Shown here one piece after another: positions 11,939 through 26,000 of a stretch of DNA of 64,000 bases. The position numbers and the translations under genes are program-made. Source of the stretch: Edolisoma coerulescens (lineage: Eukaryota > Chordata > Aves > Passeriformes > Campephagidae); the NCBI GenBank assembly GCA_013397115.1, contig VWZW01005388.1, positions 1 to 64,000 on the forward strand, written 5' to 3'. The notes under the pieces were generated by a model, which saw only the letters and a program-made list of their open reading frames with translations, had not been told where the DNA came from and made no database searches. Position 1 is the first letter of the stretch; every line of letters begins with the position of its first letter.

Positions 11939-12369
11939 GTAATTCCTGTTGGCCTGGAGATCTCGTTTTCCACCTTGAACACATTCCTTTTGAAAGAGTT
12001 TGCAGGAAGTGTTTGGGCCCCTCTGAGCAGGTGTGTTTTGTGTTCCAGGAGTTGCAATTTGAGATCTTTCTTTTCTTAAATCTAAACTTTCTGTGACTGC
12101 TGCTTTATCTCAGGGCAACAGTCTGGAACAGGAGTAGTCCTGGGAGAGTATCTGGAGTGCTGCTGTAGTTACAAAGAGGAAGGGGCTACAATCCTGAGTG
12201 TTGTAAAACAGCCGAGTCAGTGTTTTACTTAAACAAGTGCTCTATTCTGTGTAAGGCTGAGTGTGATCTGCTCATTTGTGACCTCACTTTTTGAACGGGG
12301 GTCACAGAAGTGTTCTGCTTTGTGTAGGAAATGCAGAAATCGATGACTTATATTAATGATGTGTCTGTG

Positions 12370-12377
12370 TGACGTCA
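12370..12377. promoter_or_regulatory. Palindromic CRE (TGACGTCA)
   Basis: A perfect 8-base cAMP-response element, 0.43 kb downstream of the predicted exon 1 donor, in sequence that is no longer CpG-rich. It could bind CREB/ATF proteins. Occupancy cannot be judged from sequence, and the motif can occur by chance. Confidence 0.4.
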
Positions 12378-15097
12378 GGGGGCTAAGCCAGTGATGGAAG
12401 CCGATGCACTGAGCTGTTGTGCTACATGGTTTTGCATTCTAATGGGGCAATTGGTGTTTCCCCTTGTTACAAATGGGGCATGGAATTTCACAGGTTTTAG
12501 TAGGGTCACTTTGAGAGGACAGCAATGCCTGGCAGAATCACAGGAGAAGAAAGCAAACAAGTTATGGACAGAGAAGAATCTGGCTGGGAAGGTGACTCGT
12601 AGGTAGTCTGGTGCTGAGCGCACTATTTCTTTGCACATCCATACCTTTGTGCAGCTGAACTGGAATCTGCAAGCCAGGGACTTGCCCTGAACTGAGATTT
12701 GGCTAGAAAGCATTTACTATAGCATGGTCATATATGGAGTTTTCTCTTTAAATTTCTTCCAACATGTGAAAAGAGTTAGGTTAGTAATACGATTAACAAT
12801 ATTTAATAAGATTAAAATCACCAGCATAACTCTTGAGAAAGGTGGGTGCAGACTGTCAGCAGTTGACACTTTTAATCTCTACTTTCTCCCATGTGAGTGC
12901 TGTAAAGAGTTCAGGCTCCAAGACTCGGCTTGCTTTTCAGAACAGAAAAATTCTGCCCTCGCCTGCTGACAGCTCAGGTATTGCCTTACCTTTCATGTCC
13001 ACCAACAGCATCATATTCCCAGCGGGGCCACGGGATGTTCCCATATAAGGGCAGAGGGAATAGCTGACGGAGGGCCCTAACGAGTGTGCAGAGCCGTTCC
13101 CTTCAGTGCCAGTCTTTGTGTGAAGCGGGGTTGTTGCTGCAGTGTTGCTGCTGCTGGCACGCTTGGGCTTTCCTGGCAATGCCAGCAGAGCCTGCAAGGA
13201 CTGAACGAGCCTGAAAAGTATCTGCTGCTGCCGAAGGTGGCCCCGTGAGCCTGGAGAGAGGCTGCCTGCCAAATTAAGCTGTGCCAGTTGTATGTTGGGT
13301 GTGCTCTGAAGGAAAAAGCACCCACCCAGGTTGCCTGTGTGGGGTGTGTGCTATCCAGCACTGTCCAGCAGAAGACAAAAGTAATTGTACTTGCTATCTT
13401 CCACTGTTGCTATTTGCTTTCTGGAGTGTTCCTTTAGCCAGCAGTGATGGGTACAGGGAAGCATAGTATCTTTTTCAGCATACGTTTTAGTGTCAGCTGG
13501 AGGGAGAACAACAGACGAGGAGAAGTTCAGAAGAAGATGAAGCAGCCACTCCCCAGAAATGCTTGAGATTTTTTTCTGGTAAAAGCTTTACTGCTGAATT
13601 GGGTAGACTGACATTATTTCTCTTCTGTCATCTTTTCCTCTGTCTCAGTCCTTCATGCTGCCTGTCAAAGCAAACTCACAAGGATTTCAGTTTCTTCTGC
13701 TCACTGACAGCTTCTCCATCTGTTCTGTTTTTGTTTGTAGCTGTTGGGTTTTTTTTCTCCTGAAACTCCAAATTGTTTGTTGTAGCCAAGTTCTGAGCTG
13801 AACCCTCCCAATCTTGCATAAGGGCATCTTGGAGGAAGATGATAGGACTTTGATTCATCCCAGCTTGCAGGCTGTGCAGGGTGGTAGCAGTAAGAGGAGG
13901 CATGAGCCTGCCTGCTTCCTTGTAAGAATTAGCCCTCTAGATACAAGCTAGTTTCAGGAAGCTTCAAATCAGGGGTTGGACTGGTGCCCTTTTTGCTCAC
14001 CTGGATCTTCAGTGAAACCTCTTTGTGCTCTGCATGCTGGGATCTGGTGCGTTCTACTGACTCTCCTTTGCATTCCCTATAATCTGTTAAAGCCCTGGAT
14101 TTGATTTGCGTTTATTTGTGGTACTTGTGAGTATCTGATTGCAGGATTACTGTATCTGAAAGGATTCATCTTCTGCTGTTCATCAAAACCACACAGGAGG
14201 GCTGCTTTTGCCTTTATGGGAATGTGCCAGCTGGTCTTTCATTGTGCTGGTATAATTTTCTCTGTCCTATTATTGGAGATGTCTTTGATGACCTGATGGT
14301 TGTGATGATGTCTTTAGAGAAGATTCACATTGATCATTATTTGAGCTTTGTCTGGTTTCGTCTCAGTGCTGGAAGACAATTCCTATAAATTCTTGCATGT
14401 GTTTTTCAGAAACAAGCGATTGAGGCAGTAGGAGCATGTGCACAGTCTCATGACGTGATACCACCGTTCCGGAGTAGATGCTTAATTTAATTGGGAAACA
14501 GCAAACTCATGTGTTGCTGTCTTTACTCCAGCATAGTGGTGAAAGCCAGAGGACCTTTCCCGGTGGCCCACTGAGTCCAGGGGACTCTCTAAAAACAGCA
14601 TGGAGGGGGTCTTGCTACCTGCATATTTCTCTGGAACCGTGAAGAATCAGCCTGCGTGCTGTGGTTTGCCACAGTGATAACTGAGATGCTCCCCTGCTTA
14701 ATAAACTGGCCAGGGTTGTAGCTGCTGGAGCTCAGACTTGCTAAGCAGCAAAGGTGCAAAAACATGAAGGAGGATGTTCCAACCTGTACCGACACGCAGC
14801 CCTGACTAATGGAATAACCACAGTGCTTTGGTGTGGGCTCTTTAAGGCTCTCCCTCTTCTCCCCAACTGCTTAAGTAATAAATGCAGAGGACTTGTTTTC
14901 ACTGCTAATAATTTTTTTCAGCCAAAAGTAACTAAGACATCTGAGCTATTTTGAGGTTCCAGGAAACAATTTAGGTCTTCTTTTCGTTAACTAGAAGTAA
15001 GTGCTGCCTCCCAATGCTTGTGAGGGAAAGAAAAAAGAAGAAACAAATGGTTTCAGTTTAGGTTGAATTTTTTGTTGTTAGTTTGGTTTGTTTTGGA

Positions 15098-15119
15098 TTT
15101 TTTTTTTTTTTTTTTTTTT
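15098..15119 (+). repeat. Poly-T run (T22)
   Basis: Twenty-two uninterrupted T, preceded by T/G-rich sequence. It could be a mononucleotide microsatellite or the tail of a minus-strand retrocopy. No element body was recognised next to it. Confidence 0.85.
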
Positions 15120-18100
15120 GAATCAATTTTTAAATGACTTCTAATATCCTGAATTAAATTTTAGAATTTCACTTTCAAGTCCTGCCTGCCAATCTCAAGA
15201 AAGAAAAAAAGAGGAGAATGAAGTAGAAAAGAACTTTGTGGTAGCACGATCTGATTTTAGATGTTGATCAAAATGTGAAATGAATCTCCAAATGAAACAG
15301 ATCCTAAGGAAATTTCCAGATGCCAGACTTTAATTGAATGTGAACTTTAGTGATTTGCTTGCAGTATAAAAACTGCAAGTCACTTCTTCTGTGCCTGCTA
15401 AACGTGTGAAATTTTGCTTTGCTTTTGGCTCTGAAGTTTAACTGTGGAATAGCCTGGAACTGTTGAGTTTCCCCAGCCTCTGCTCTGCACCAGGGCTGCT
15501 GCTCTCAAAATTCTTGCAACTTCATAGCTACTCCCTTTTAGGACACGTTTCCCTTCTTGAAGTATCTGAACGCTGTAATTTTATCTTGCTACTTGTATCT
15601 ATTCATGGTTTATCTCGTGTGGGAAGTCTCTCATCCGTATGTCACAGGCTGTAAGTGGATTGATCTTTGCTTCTGGTGGTGGTTTAGCTAGGCTGGTTCT
15701 GTACAGGGGACTGGAGTTTAGGAATTGTGTCACCAGTTGCTGCAGATACCCACATGGAATCTGTGGTGAGCCATTGGGATACACAGCTGTAAGGTATTGA
15801 CTAAATGGATTGCTGTTGCTTTGTATCTGCAGGTGCAGACAATTTCAGGTTATCACCATTCTCCTTCCCTTTGCACTTTTCCTTAATTCTGAAATTAAAG
15901 GCAGTGCTTCTGGGTTTCAGTGAAAAAAAAGTGTGTGTCAGCTTATCTCAGCATAATGTGGTATTGAGCAGCAATGATGGGGTTCATCCTGCTGCTGAAG
16001 TTATTCCAAGGAGAATGCAGTCCTTGTGTCCTACCCTTCCCTGCAGCTCTGCCGTGGTAGGAGAGTAGTTGTGCCTGGAACTGTGCAGGTGGAGGAAGCT
16101 GATTGTGTTCAAGCATTTATGCTGATGAAACTTGTTTTCTGACTAAATTGCATGTCATTCTATAAATAGAATGGGTATGTTTGACATCTTACCCTGTTAT
16201 AATAATTCTGAAAATTACTACATAGAAGTAGCGTTTTCAGCTGAGGGTTTCTGCCCATGCATGTAATTTCAAAATAATTTTTGTTTCAATCTCTGCTCTT
16301 TTAGCTTTCCTGTACTGCACCAATTCACAATTTGGTTAAGTGTCTTCCCTGCTTTTTGTGTGGAGTTACACTAAGAACTGGAGTGCCACCTGTCTCCCCC
16401 CCTCTGATCCTAACTCCTGAAGATGGTGTGCTCTTGAAATCCCTCTGTGCCTACAAGTGCCCATGCCCTCATCCTCCTGTGTGAGACACTGAAGAATTTT
16501 TGGGTTCTCTACTTTCTATAAAGAAATGCCAACCTCTGTGAACAGCTGGCCAAGCAAAAGCTTGAGAAAATGCTCCTGGCATTGCCTGCTGAGTGCTCTG
16601 CTCAGCTGGAAGTCCTTCAGACAAAAAAAATTTAAAGCAGAAGAACCATGGCTTCAGAGATGGTCCTGCCAGACTGGGCTTTGTCAGAAATAATGTCCTC
16701 ACTGAAGCTGGTGTAGGGGTTTGGACAGCTTGGAGTTAGTTAATGGCCCTGAAGCAACTCTCTCTTTAGCACTTCCAGCCTTGATCCCAAGATTTTTTTG
16801 CATCAAACCTTAAAATGCTGGAGAGAGCAATTATGTTAGTGAATTATGATATTATCATATGTGAGAGCATTTTGGTAACTCATGTGATGAGCATTTTGAT
16901 CATCTGTTTGCTGTCTTCCACACAACACAGTCATAAGCTCTTCTCACCTCTCTCCCACTTTTAGTGTAGCCAAAAGTTGTATGTGCTGGAGATCTCTAGT
17001 GCAGAAGCAGATTCCTGTCAGAATCCCACTGACATCAACATTTTGATCTTTATGTGCTTCCTGCATATGACTTCTTGCATACAGATTGCAGTCCATTACT
17101 GAATGATTCTACCCAAGAGAATGGTAAAGCTGATGTGCAACTGAATTAATTGCATGAGATCTATGTGTGTCACTGTGGGAAATGGAGAAGTACTAACCAG
17201 GGGCTCTGTTTATTTGCCAGATCTTTTTAGCATTTTGATAGAAATTGACGAAATGAGGCTGCAGAAAGGTTGAAGTACCTAGGGAGACTAAGGCATTTGT
17301 GAATTTATATTCTGATCCTTAGCTGAAATATATTTTGAATTGCATTTCATGTCAACCTGAAACTTGAGAGAGATTTAAGACAAAGATTGCAAGGGCTTTT
17401 TGCTGTTTGTCTCGCATGGCAGTGCAGCTTTCTCATGGCTATGATGGAGAGGTGTGGTTCCCTTGTGTGACTGTGCCTTCTGAGGCACTGCTGTGGCTCT
17501 AACGGGTAACACTGACTTGTACTGTTTATTTCCTCCTTTGATCTAAATTTTTTCCTCTCTTTTTGGGATTTGTAACCAGAAACTGTTCTCCAGATGTGTG
17601 ACAGCCAACAGAGGTGCATGTGCAATTACAGAACGGCCCTGGGTGATTGCTACCAGCTTGTCCTCTTGGCAGCATAGGCAAAATTTGAATTGGCAGGAAG
17701 GCAGAGCAGCCCCTGCAGCACTGCCATCCCATAGTGACTCGATGTGCTGAGCTCCTTGGCCTCAGTAACAGGCAGCTGGAGTCCCAGAGCTGGAGTGTCT
17801 GGTTGTGCTCTGTGCCCAGCACTGCTGAGATGATGCAGAACTAAAGAAAAAGGAGTGGTGGGGTAGAGCAGCTGCCATAAAAATGTTGCTCTTGCTCTCT
17901 GCACTGCCCAGAGGGCAGGTACCTGCAAGATTACCTCCCACAACAGCACAGATGGGCAGTAGGGACTGTGTGTGCTGGCAGTGTGGCCATATAAGCAGCT
18001 GCACAGGACCAGATGAAAGAGCCATTTAGCCTGTTTTGCTTTCTCTGGGCTTGGGACAGTCAAGTCTCTGTCCTCACAGTGCCCAAGTCACCATGGCCCC

Positions 18101-19638
18101 TTCCTTCTCCACACTGAACTGGTCTGCAGGGGAGGTGAAAGCCTGTGTCAGTAGCCTCAGTAACAAGCTCAGCAGAGTGCCACAAATCTAAAGGCTTCTG
18201 ACAATCATGCTTTCTTGCTAATTATATTTTGTAGTTATTCCTGTATGTTGTAGTGGCAGTACTCTTCTGGATACTTGAACCTTGTAAATGCATTTTCTGT
18301 GCATAGAACACAGGCAGCCCCCTGCCATCAATGGTCTTGCAAGTAATTGTTCTGTTTCATTGTGGGTCTGATGCCTGTCTGTACAGGGTGGTGGCATCAT
18401 GACGCTTTCCTTAATGACCTATACTGATAATGGCCACTGTTCACAGTGCTTAGCTAGGCTTCACCACTGTGGAGAGCTGTCTCTGCTGAACTCTGTGAAG
18501 AGTAGAAAGAGTAGGCAAGCTGATGGACATATCACAGATCAGTGTTATTTTGGATCCAGCCATCCAAATACATCTACAGCATCCCACCATCACAGACCAG
18601 CTGTAGCAGAGCTCTTGCCATGGATCTATGAATGCCAAACTCATTAGCTACAGACAAATAACATATTAATAGTGTTTGCCCTCCAGTGGATGACAGGGAT
18701 GGGTGTCATGCTGGGAGGAACTTGTATGCTGGTGCTGCTCACAGAGTCACAAGGACGTTTCTGGTTAAGTACTTTTGCAGTTCAGCGTTCTCTCGCTGAT
18801 CAAAGGTTTGTGTCTGTGCCTGGTGCAGGTGTTTAGCATCCACATCCCAGGATGCTGCTGCACTGAGCAAAGCTGTTACGGGAGAATGACCTGCACTCAC
18901 AATTCCATGGTTTCATCCTTTTCCTGAATGTTTGAAAGCCATTGGGCTATGCATCTGTTTCCCTTCCTCCCAGTGCTGCCAGCACAGTGTGATCCTAACG
19001 GGTGCTACAGTGACAATTACAGTCTCTGTGTTCTCTGCAGGCTGCCAGAGCCTGTTGGATCATCACAACACAAATGACACCTGGCTGTTCAGCTCTAGGA
19101 TTGTAATCTGCATCCCCAAGTGTGCCATGTAAGAAGTACCAGAAGGCACAAGGTCCTAATGAAGGAACTTTCACAATGTGTTTATTTTCAGCAGGTAGAA
19201 ATTATATGTATGCAGTGATTCACAAGAGAAATGGTCTCAACCAGTATAAACACATGGAGCATCCTTGTTATTCCACTCAGTAATGAAAAATACATCTCAA
19301 AAACCACTTTTCTGTACAGAGAAAGAATAAAACTTTTTGTGCTTGTAAAACTGTTATCTCTGCTGTGAACTGTCCTCTGTGTTGCTACTTCACAGACTGA
19401 AATAGAGCTGTTAATTGACAAAATAGTACTTTACTTAGTTGACAAAATAGATGTCCTTACCACTTAGACCTATAGGAAGACTTGTGTTTGTCTTCAGGCT
19501 GCTTTTCTGTGTATGTTCTGAGAAGTCTTCTGCCTTTGGCCTGTTTTAGACAGAAAGGTGAAAAGCTCAAGTGGAGGAAGGAGAATTGATCTTTTAAGAG
19601 CTGCAAGAAAAAATAAAGGATTGCAGGACTTTCCTTCT

Positions 19639-19659
19639 AAGGGAGCAAAACGCTCCCTT
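19639..19659. repeat. Perfect 8-bp inverted repeat (hairpin)
   Basis: AAGGGAGC and GCTCCCTT are separated by the 5-base loop AAAAC. The right arm continues into a short T run, so it resembles a bacterial intrinsic terminator, but that has no meaning in this vertebrate context. Confidence 0.7.
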
Positions 19660-20456
19660 TTAAATGAAGACTCTGTTTACATGAGTTAATTCCCTTTGGT
19701 TTTTTGTGGGATGGAAAGGTCACTTTGTGTCTATCTAAGCTATGAAAAAATCAATGGTTTAATCAATTTCTAAAGTAGATTTAGTCAAAATGACTACTGT
19801 GGTGTGGCTTGGGCTTTGATGTGTGAAGGTGTCCCAAAAAGCTGCTAGAGAAGTCAATGCAGGGCATTGCTGGAAATAAACTTACAGAAATTGTAGAGGA
19901 ATTTTCTGTCCCATTCAGTATGTCCACGGGGTGGTTTTTTTCCCCTTGCCCAGTCTCAGCATGGCTTCCTCCTGGTGTTCCTACTGAAAGAATGGATCGC
20001 TGTGAGCAGATCAACAAAAGCAGTCATGCAGTTCACTTGAGCGGTCATGCATAAATATGAGCAGACTTTCTGCCATTAAAACTGATGGGTAGCTTTCCCT
20101 GAAACCAGTTTTCCATGAGCTGCTTGTTCCTGCTACTCGGAGCTGTCTTGGTGATCTTGTCCCTGACAGACAGCCAGGAATTGGTGTTCCTGGGTAGCTG
20201 GGCTGGGGGGTTCACAATGGGAAGTAAATTTCTTGCTTTGAAAATGCCAAGGTAAGGATTGGTAAAAGCCACACGTCTCATTCTGCACTGTTGACTTGGA
20301 ATTATTTTCTTCAAGTGGTATAACAGGCAGAGCCCTTCCAGCTATCACACTGACCTGCACCCAAACCTGGCCTGTGCTCCTGCCTGCACACAGAGCAGAA
20401 GCTCTCTGCCTTGTGCTCTTTGCAAACTTAGATGTGCATTTAACATATAACACAAA

Positions 20457-20496
20457 ATGAGAAGTGCTATGCAATATGAGAAGTGCCACGCAATGG
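20457..20496 (+). repeat. Imperfect tandem duplication of about 20 bp
   Basis: Two adjacent copies of a unit reading approximately ATGAGAAGTGCYAYGCAAT, differing at a few positions. It is a small local duplication with no evident function. Confidence 0.6.
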
Positions 20497-21474
20497 AAAT
20501 CTGGTTGGAGGTGGAAGTTCAATGGACCTCCTCCTAGAACAGAAGTAGGGGAAGGTACCAGTCCTTGTGATATGGAGTGCCTACAAGGGATTAATGCTTT
20601 TCATGCAGTCGTCTTGAATAAGTCAGGTCTTTGGGAGGTTTGAGATGGGTAGTTACAGCTTTTGATGTATACTTCAGAGGATGTACACCTCTGAAGGGAT
20701 GGGTTGTGTTAATAGTAAGAAAGTGCTGCTGGAAAGAAACACAGCAGCAGGTGACTGTTCATGTAATGTGTTTCTTGGATGTTTGACTTGGAGTCATACA
20801 ATGGTATGAATAATTGATCTGTGCCAACATCAACAGCATACCTCATAATTATTTAATTAAAAGAAAAGGCTGATCTTTCTGAAATCATGGGTTACTGGGT
20901 ACATTTCAGAAAATGGTATTCCTAGCAGGTGACTTCAGCAAGCATCAGTAGTGTACTCTGCTGTTCAGTAGTTCATCAGTACTCTGAAAATAAGTCTAAA
21001 GCCACTGCTAATGTTGATTCAGCAGAAAAGCAGGCCATGCTGAGGACAAATTCAAAACCATGGCTGGAAATGACAGGAATTCTGGGATTTTCTTACTTGA
21101 GTATCCTGAATAGTATGTAAGTCTTTGGCAGAATGGGGCAGGTAGTGAAGTTTTCCTTAGAGCTTTCGGAGAAATGATTAAATGGTGATTAAGAAAGATA
21201 CAAGCTCCTTACACTCAGTACAGTCAGATAAGTGACTTAGTGAACTGATACAATCTTTGCAGCCTGATTTCTGTAGCTCCTCCGTTATGCTGTAAAACAG
21301 GTCCAATGAAATGACATCCCCCTGATGCAGGCAAGTTTGGACTTCTGTGTGCCAGATATGCTGATTTTTCACTGATTGTGCCTCATCAAAGCAGTGACCC
21401 TGAAGAAGGGGGAAGAGGTGGGGGCAGGACAATTAAATTGATATTTTTTTAAAAAAAAGTTAAAAGCTGTTCAA

Positions 21475-21760
21475 GGACTCCAGAAAAGATGCCTTATACT
21501 GGGACACTGACAGGACCAATCTGTTGATTGCCAAAAAAGCTATTGAGAGGTGACTTGGTTAAAACATGTGCATAATTGACTCTGAGGATCTCCTCTTTAA
21601 TCCAGCAGAGAAGGAATTAATGGCTCAAGGCAGAAGGCAAACAAATAAGAAATTAGTCTGGCCTCGCTGCCAGAAAGAATGATGGAACCATTGTAGCAAA
21701 CTACTAGCAGAGTAGTGAACTTACGTTTTGACCTCCAAAGGCCTTTAGTCTAGATGCCAT
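21475..21760 (+). mobile_element. Ancient CR1/L3-like LINE fragment, 3' part, plus orientation
   Basis: Blocks such as GAGAGGTGACTTGGTTA, AATCCAGCAGAGAAGGAATT and GAAATTAGTCTGG follow, in order, the sense strand near the 3' end of the old CR1/L3-type LINEs of reptiles and birds as I recall them. There is no intact frame and divergence is high. It is a dead fragment. The limits are approximate. Confidence 0.55.
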
Positions 21761-23054
21761 AAACCACTACATTTCGCACAACTACTTAATGGGCTTTGTG
21801 GAGGTGTGAGTGGATAAAATGGAACAGTGCCTGTGTGTTAGGCAGCAAATCAGAGCAGCTGTACCTTAAATTATGTGATTCTGACTAGTGCTGGTGCAAT
21901 TGATTTCTGTTTTTCTGTGCTTTAGAAATAACGCCAATTCAGTCATGTTCTTTGTCCCTGTTTGTTCTTTTCCTTCCAAACTTTGTTTATGTCTAGATGC
22001 TTTATGCACCATAAGCGGTACATCCTGGATATAAAGAATCTTGTTCATGACAGGAATGTCAACTTGAGGTCTGTACTTCAAATATCTCCTGAAAATGAAA
22101 TCTTCTTTATATTTTTTTAATATTTCTTAGAAATATCAGTGTAATGGTGAAATAAATATTGTATCTCACCTGTCTTACAGTATTTATTTTATTGATTAAA
22201 CTTTCTAGGAGAGTAGAGTTTTATTAAGCATTTAGTGTGTAAACCCATATACTCTAAGGAATTGTGTTAAATTCCAATTGCATTTAAGTAATTCAGTTTC
22301 ATAATCTTCTCTTGCATTCAATGTGAAAACCCTATACAACCCTGTAAATCTGATGTATGTTGTAATTTAGGCTATGATTGTTTCAGAATAACTTGTGATT
22401 GTTTACAGGCTGAAAACTGAAGAGTTTTACAAGGCTGGGAAATCATTGAGCTCATTTAGTCTGATGCTGTGTAAAGCAAGGCAGTGGCCTTTCTTGAATT
22501 TATGTTAAACATTCAAGTTGAGGCTGAATGTTAACAAAGAGAAGAGTTGCAAGTGATGGAGAGCTTGCCCTACTAAATACATTTTAAAATACCTTTGAGA
22601 AAAGAAGCTTGAAAAACAGACCTTGGTCTGCTCAGGCCAGAAATATGCAATTAGCAAATTATTAACCTTGTTGTGAATGGTTTAAGTAACGTGGTACTTG
22701 TTCTGTTTCACTTCTGATTGACTATATAATAGCCACCATCAGCAGTCTCTGCTGTGTGCTGGATTGCAAAATCCGCTAATTAACACATTAGTTTCATATT
22801 GCTGCTGCCAATGTTTGCATTGAAGAATGTCGCTTTTTTTGGCCATATGGATGGGTGGGAATATCAAGATCGTGTTATGGCTCTGTGCTCATTCATGTGT
22901 GATGCTTTGTGCTCTGTTTTTCCCAAGACATCTAATCAGGCTTGAGGCTGAGCAGTGCCTTTTTGGAGAATCTTTAACTGAAAGGTCAAAATAAGCACAA
23001 GGCCCAGAGACAAGTCCTGCTGTCACTCTTCCCAGCTGCCCCCCCGTCCTCCTT

Positions 23055-23069
23055 TGTGTGTGTGTGTGT
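23055..23069. repeat. Short (TG)n microsatellite
   Basis: About seven TG repeats followed by a short TC run. It is a simple repeat with no gene context beyond the intron. Confidence 0.8.
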
Positions 23070-26000
23070 CTCTCTCCACGTATACATATGTTGGAGTCCT
23101 TCACCCAGCAAATTCAACTGTTATTTCTTTCCTGAGACCCAGGGCTTTTAAGTGCCACTCAGGGTCTTTCCAAACAGAACACAGCTCTGCCAGCTGGATC
23201 TCCCTCAGGCTGAGGGGGCATGATTTGTAGTTTGGGAACTCCTGGCACTCACCTGCTGATGGGGCTGCTGGCTTTGCACCACTGCTGTGCACTGTCAGCT
23301 GCCTGGCATCTGTATGTCTCAATTAACCACACGTAGGTAGACCAGGATTTATCCTAAAGGCAGTAGTTGCTTGTGGACTGGGATCTGGTGGTTCTTCAAG
23401 GGAGTGGGAAGGAGAATGTGCCTTACAGTGGTCTCAAAGTGAGGGCTCTAAATGATGCCATGGAAGCTGAAGACTTGGATTTGCAGTCCAGATCGGGTCT
23501 GACATAAGTAAATTTGTTCACACTTACCCTGTGCTACCTCCCATCCATGCACTGAAAGCGTTACCAGGAAACTCCCTGTGGGAGAGCATAACCATCAGAA
23601 GGGGGAGATGGTAAAATCTGGGTATTTGTTCCAGCTCTCAGGGTGCATCTGAGGCAGATGGCTTTGTTTTATTGAATGAGAGATATTTTATGGTACTGAT
23701 GGGCTTGTGCCTGTTGTAAGAGCATTTGAGACAGTCAGCTCTTTTGCTTTTACTGTCACTGTTTCAGCCCTGCTTGGTTTCTCCTTTCCCTTACTCGCCA
23801 AGTGCAACTGAAAATGAGGTACTGAAGCAGTCCATCTAGTTTTTTGTATGCAATCTAGCAAATGTTAGTGCTGGAAACTGGGCTCTTGCTGCTGTTTGTC
23901 TGGTAACATTACCCTCTGTTGTTTCCTTGTGCTGCTTTTGAAAAATGCTGGTTTGGTTTCTGTATGAGAGGTGGTTGGCCCATAAATGTATTCCAAGCCA
24001 CCTAATAATTCTTCTCTAAAATCTTTCATCAGGTCTTTTCTGTTATGTAGTTTAAAAAGAAAAAAACCCAAATGCCTTCCTTTACCCCTGGAAACAGCAG
24101 TCGTCTTGTTCTGCTGAGCTGAGTGCTGCTCATACTGATCACTGCTGTTCCCTTTGTCTTCGTTTATTTTAGAGTTCAGTTATAAGCTGTTTAAGACTGG
24201 GCTATTTTTGTTCTGTATTTTTGCAGGATCTTTTACATGGGTCTTCTAAACACTAAAATAAATGCTCTTAAAGGCAAAAGTACCATCTGTATCAGGGCAA
24301 GATGGTCATTGTTCTAAAAATGAAGTTTTGTGTGTTTATTCTGATAAAACATTTTGGCAAGCACATGCCTGCACAGAGGAATGCCGAGGTCAGGGCTGGA
24401 CTTATGGCCATCTTCTGTCTTTATGTTGGATTGCCCTTTGTCAGCCAGATGCCTTATGATCCCACCTTCTCCCTCCGTCCCTCTTTTGACAGTAGCTGTG
24501 GTGCTCAGCAGGGGCTCCCCGGCTGTGTTTGCTTTAGCAGGAGAGGTGTTTGCCTTTACTGCAGAATTCCAGTTTCCAGCTGCCGGGAAACCTGGAGTGC
24601 TTTTGTTGATTTATTAGGGCACAGTGCACCTCAGGAATGCCTTTGCTAAGGAGCTGGGAGTGATGGAGGGGATCCTGCCTGATGCAGTGTGAAGTCTTCT
24701 TATTTCTCTTTACAGAAACACCAAGCAGGAATTCCCCAAAGCAAGGCAGGGAAAATAGCTCACTCGGCTGACTACTTTGGAGAGTGTCAAAGTGCGACTC
24801 AGTTAGGTTTCCCTGGCACAGAAGTAAGGAGGTGAATGATAGCTGCAATTTTAAGTGAGTTTCTGTGGGAGGTGATATTGTGGATTGCCCTACCAGAGGG
24901 TTTGTATGCATTTGGTTGGTGTTAAGAGCTGGCATTCCTGAGCCACTGACTAGGGCTTTTTTCTGGGACTTGGCTTTGGGCCATCGAAATGTTTTGCACT
25001 TGGAAGAAGCAAGTTTCAACCTCTTTGGATTTGCAAACTTCTGAACAATTTACGATAGGGATACGACAATGAATTTAGTTCTTTAATTGTCTTTGGAGAC
25101 AGCAAAAGTCTATGGACTACAAGTTTTAAAACCACTGACCTGAGTGTGTCTTCCTGTAATGAGTTCCGTATAACCTTCACCTCTCTAATGTTTTGCAGCC
25201 ATCTGGTGTGTACCCCTTTTCTTGTCTTGCATACGCACACAAATACACGTTTCTGGACTTTTTTTTTCATTTGAGATTTTGGAGGCTGTTGCCCCAGGTG
25301 ATCTGAAACCAACATCGAGGAAAATGTTTGGTGTTTGTACAGGGGTAGGGTAGTCAGCTGGTCACTTTGTGTTGATCAAGTATTTGGTAGTTGCAGAGTA
25401 GGTTGTGTTTATGGGGCATTGGTGCTGAGAAGGAATTTCCTTTCCTGGCTGAGGTAGAAAGACTGTCCATGTACAGCTTTATTCCTTTGCTTTAGCATTC
25501 CTTGAGGTTGTTTCCCTATTTTACAAATGCATCTTTTGAGAACTGCCAGGAAAATGTCTCTCTCAAATGGAAATGGAAATTTCTGAGCTCACAGGAATGA
25601 AAACCTTTGGGTCTGTGCTCACTGAATGAAAAGAAGATTACCAACCAGCCATTCTCCAGTGTGCAAAGCAGCGGAGCAAAGTCTGCAGAGACCCTCTGAA
25701 AGTTATTGGCTTTCCCAAGGAAGGGTGCTTGTGAATAGAATTGAATAAGGTTGCTTGCGTCCCTCTTGGCTTCCCTGCTGCAAGTACAAAAAGCAGTGAA
25801 ACTTGGAACTCAGCAGATGACTGAATAAAATGAGAAATGTTTTTTTTTAAGTAGATGCCTTGTGAACAGGTCTAGAGCCAGTGTTCCTGCATTACTGTAA
25901 GAGAATTAATGGGTTTGTGACTGCATTTAGGCCTGAAAAAAAGCAGGAAGGCAGTGCTGATTTTTCCAGAACTGCTTGAAGGATTCAGAAATGAGGATGG

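Noticed and set aside
10786..12057. Long overlapping open frames on both strands across the CpG island (up to 338 codons)
   Set aside because: Several frames are open at once because GC-rich DNA has few stops. They cross the promoter boxes, contain an N and give Ala/Pro/Arg-rich products with no family.
17650..18063. 137-codon minus-strand open frame
   Set aside because: Lacks any family resemblance or coding signature, and it overlaps other equally open frames.
24534..25019. 161-codon open frame on the minus strand
   Set aside because: No recognisable domain, no splice or promoter context and mixed codon use.
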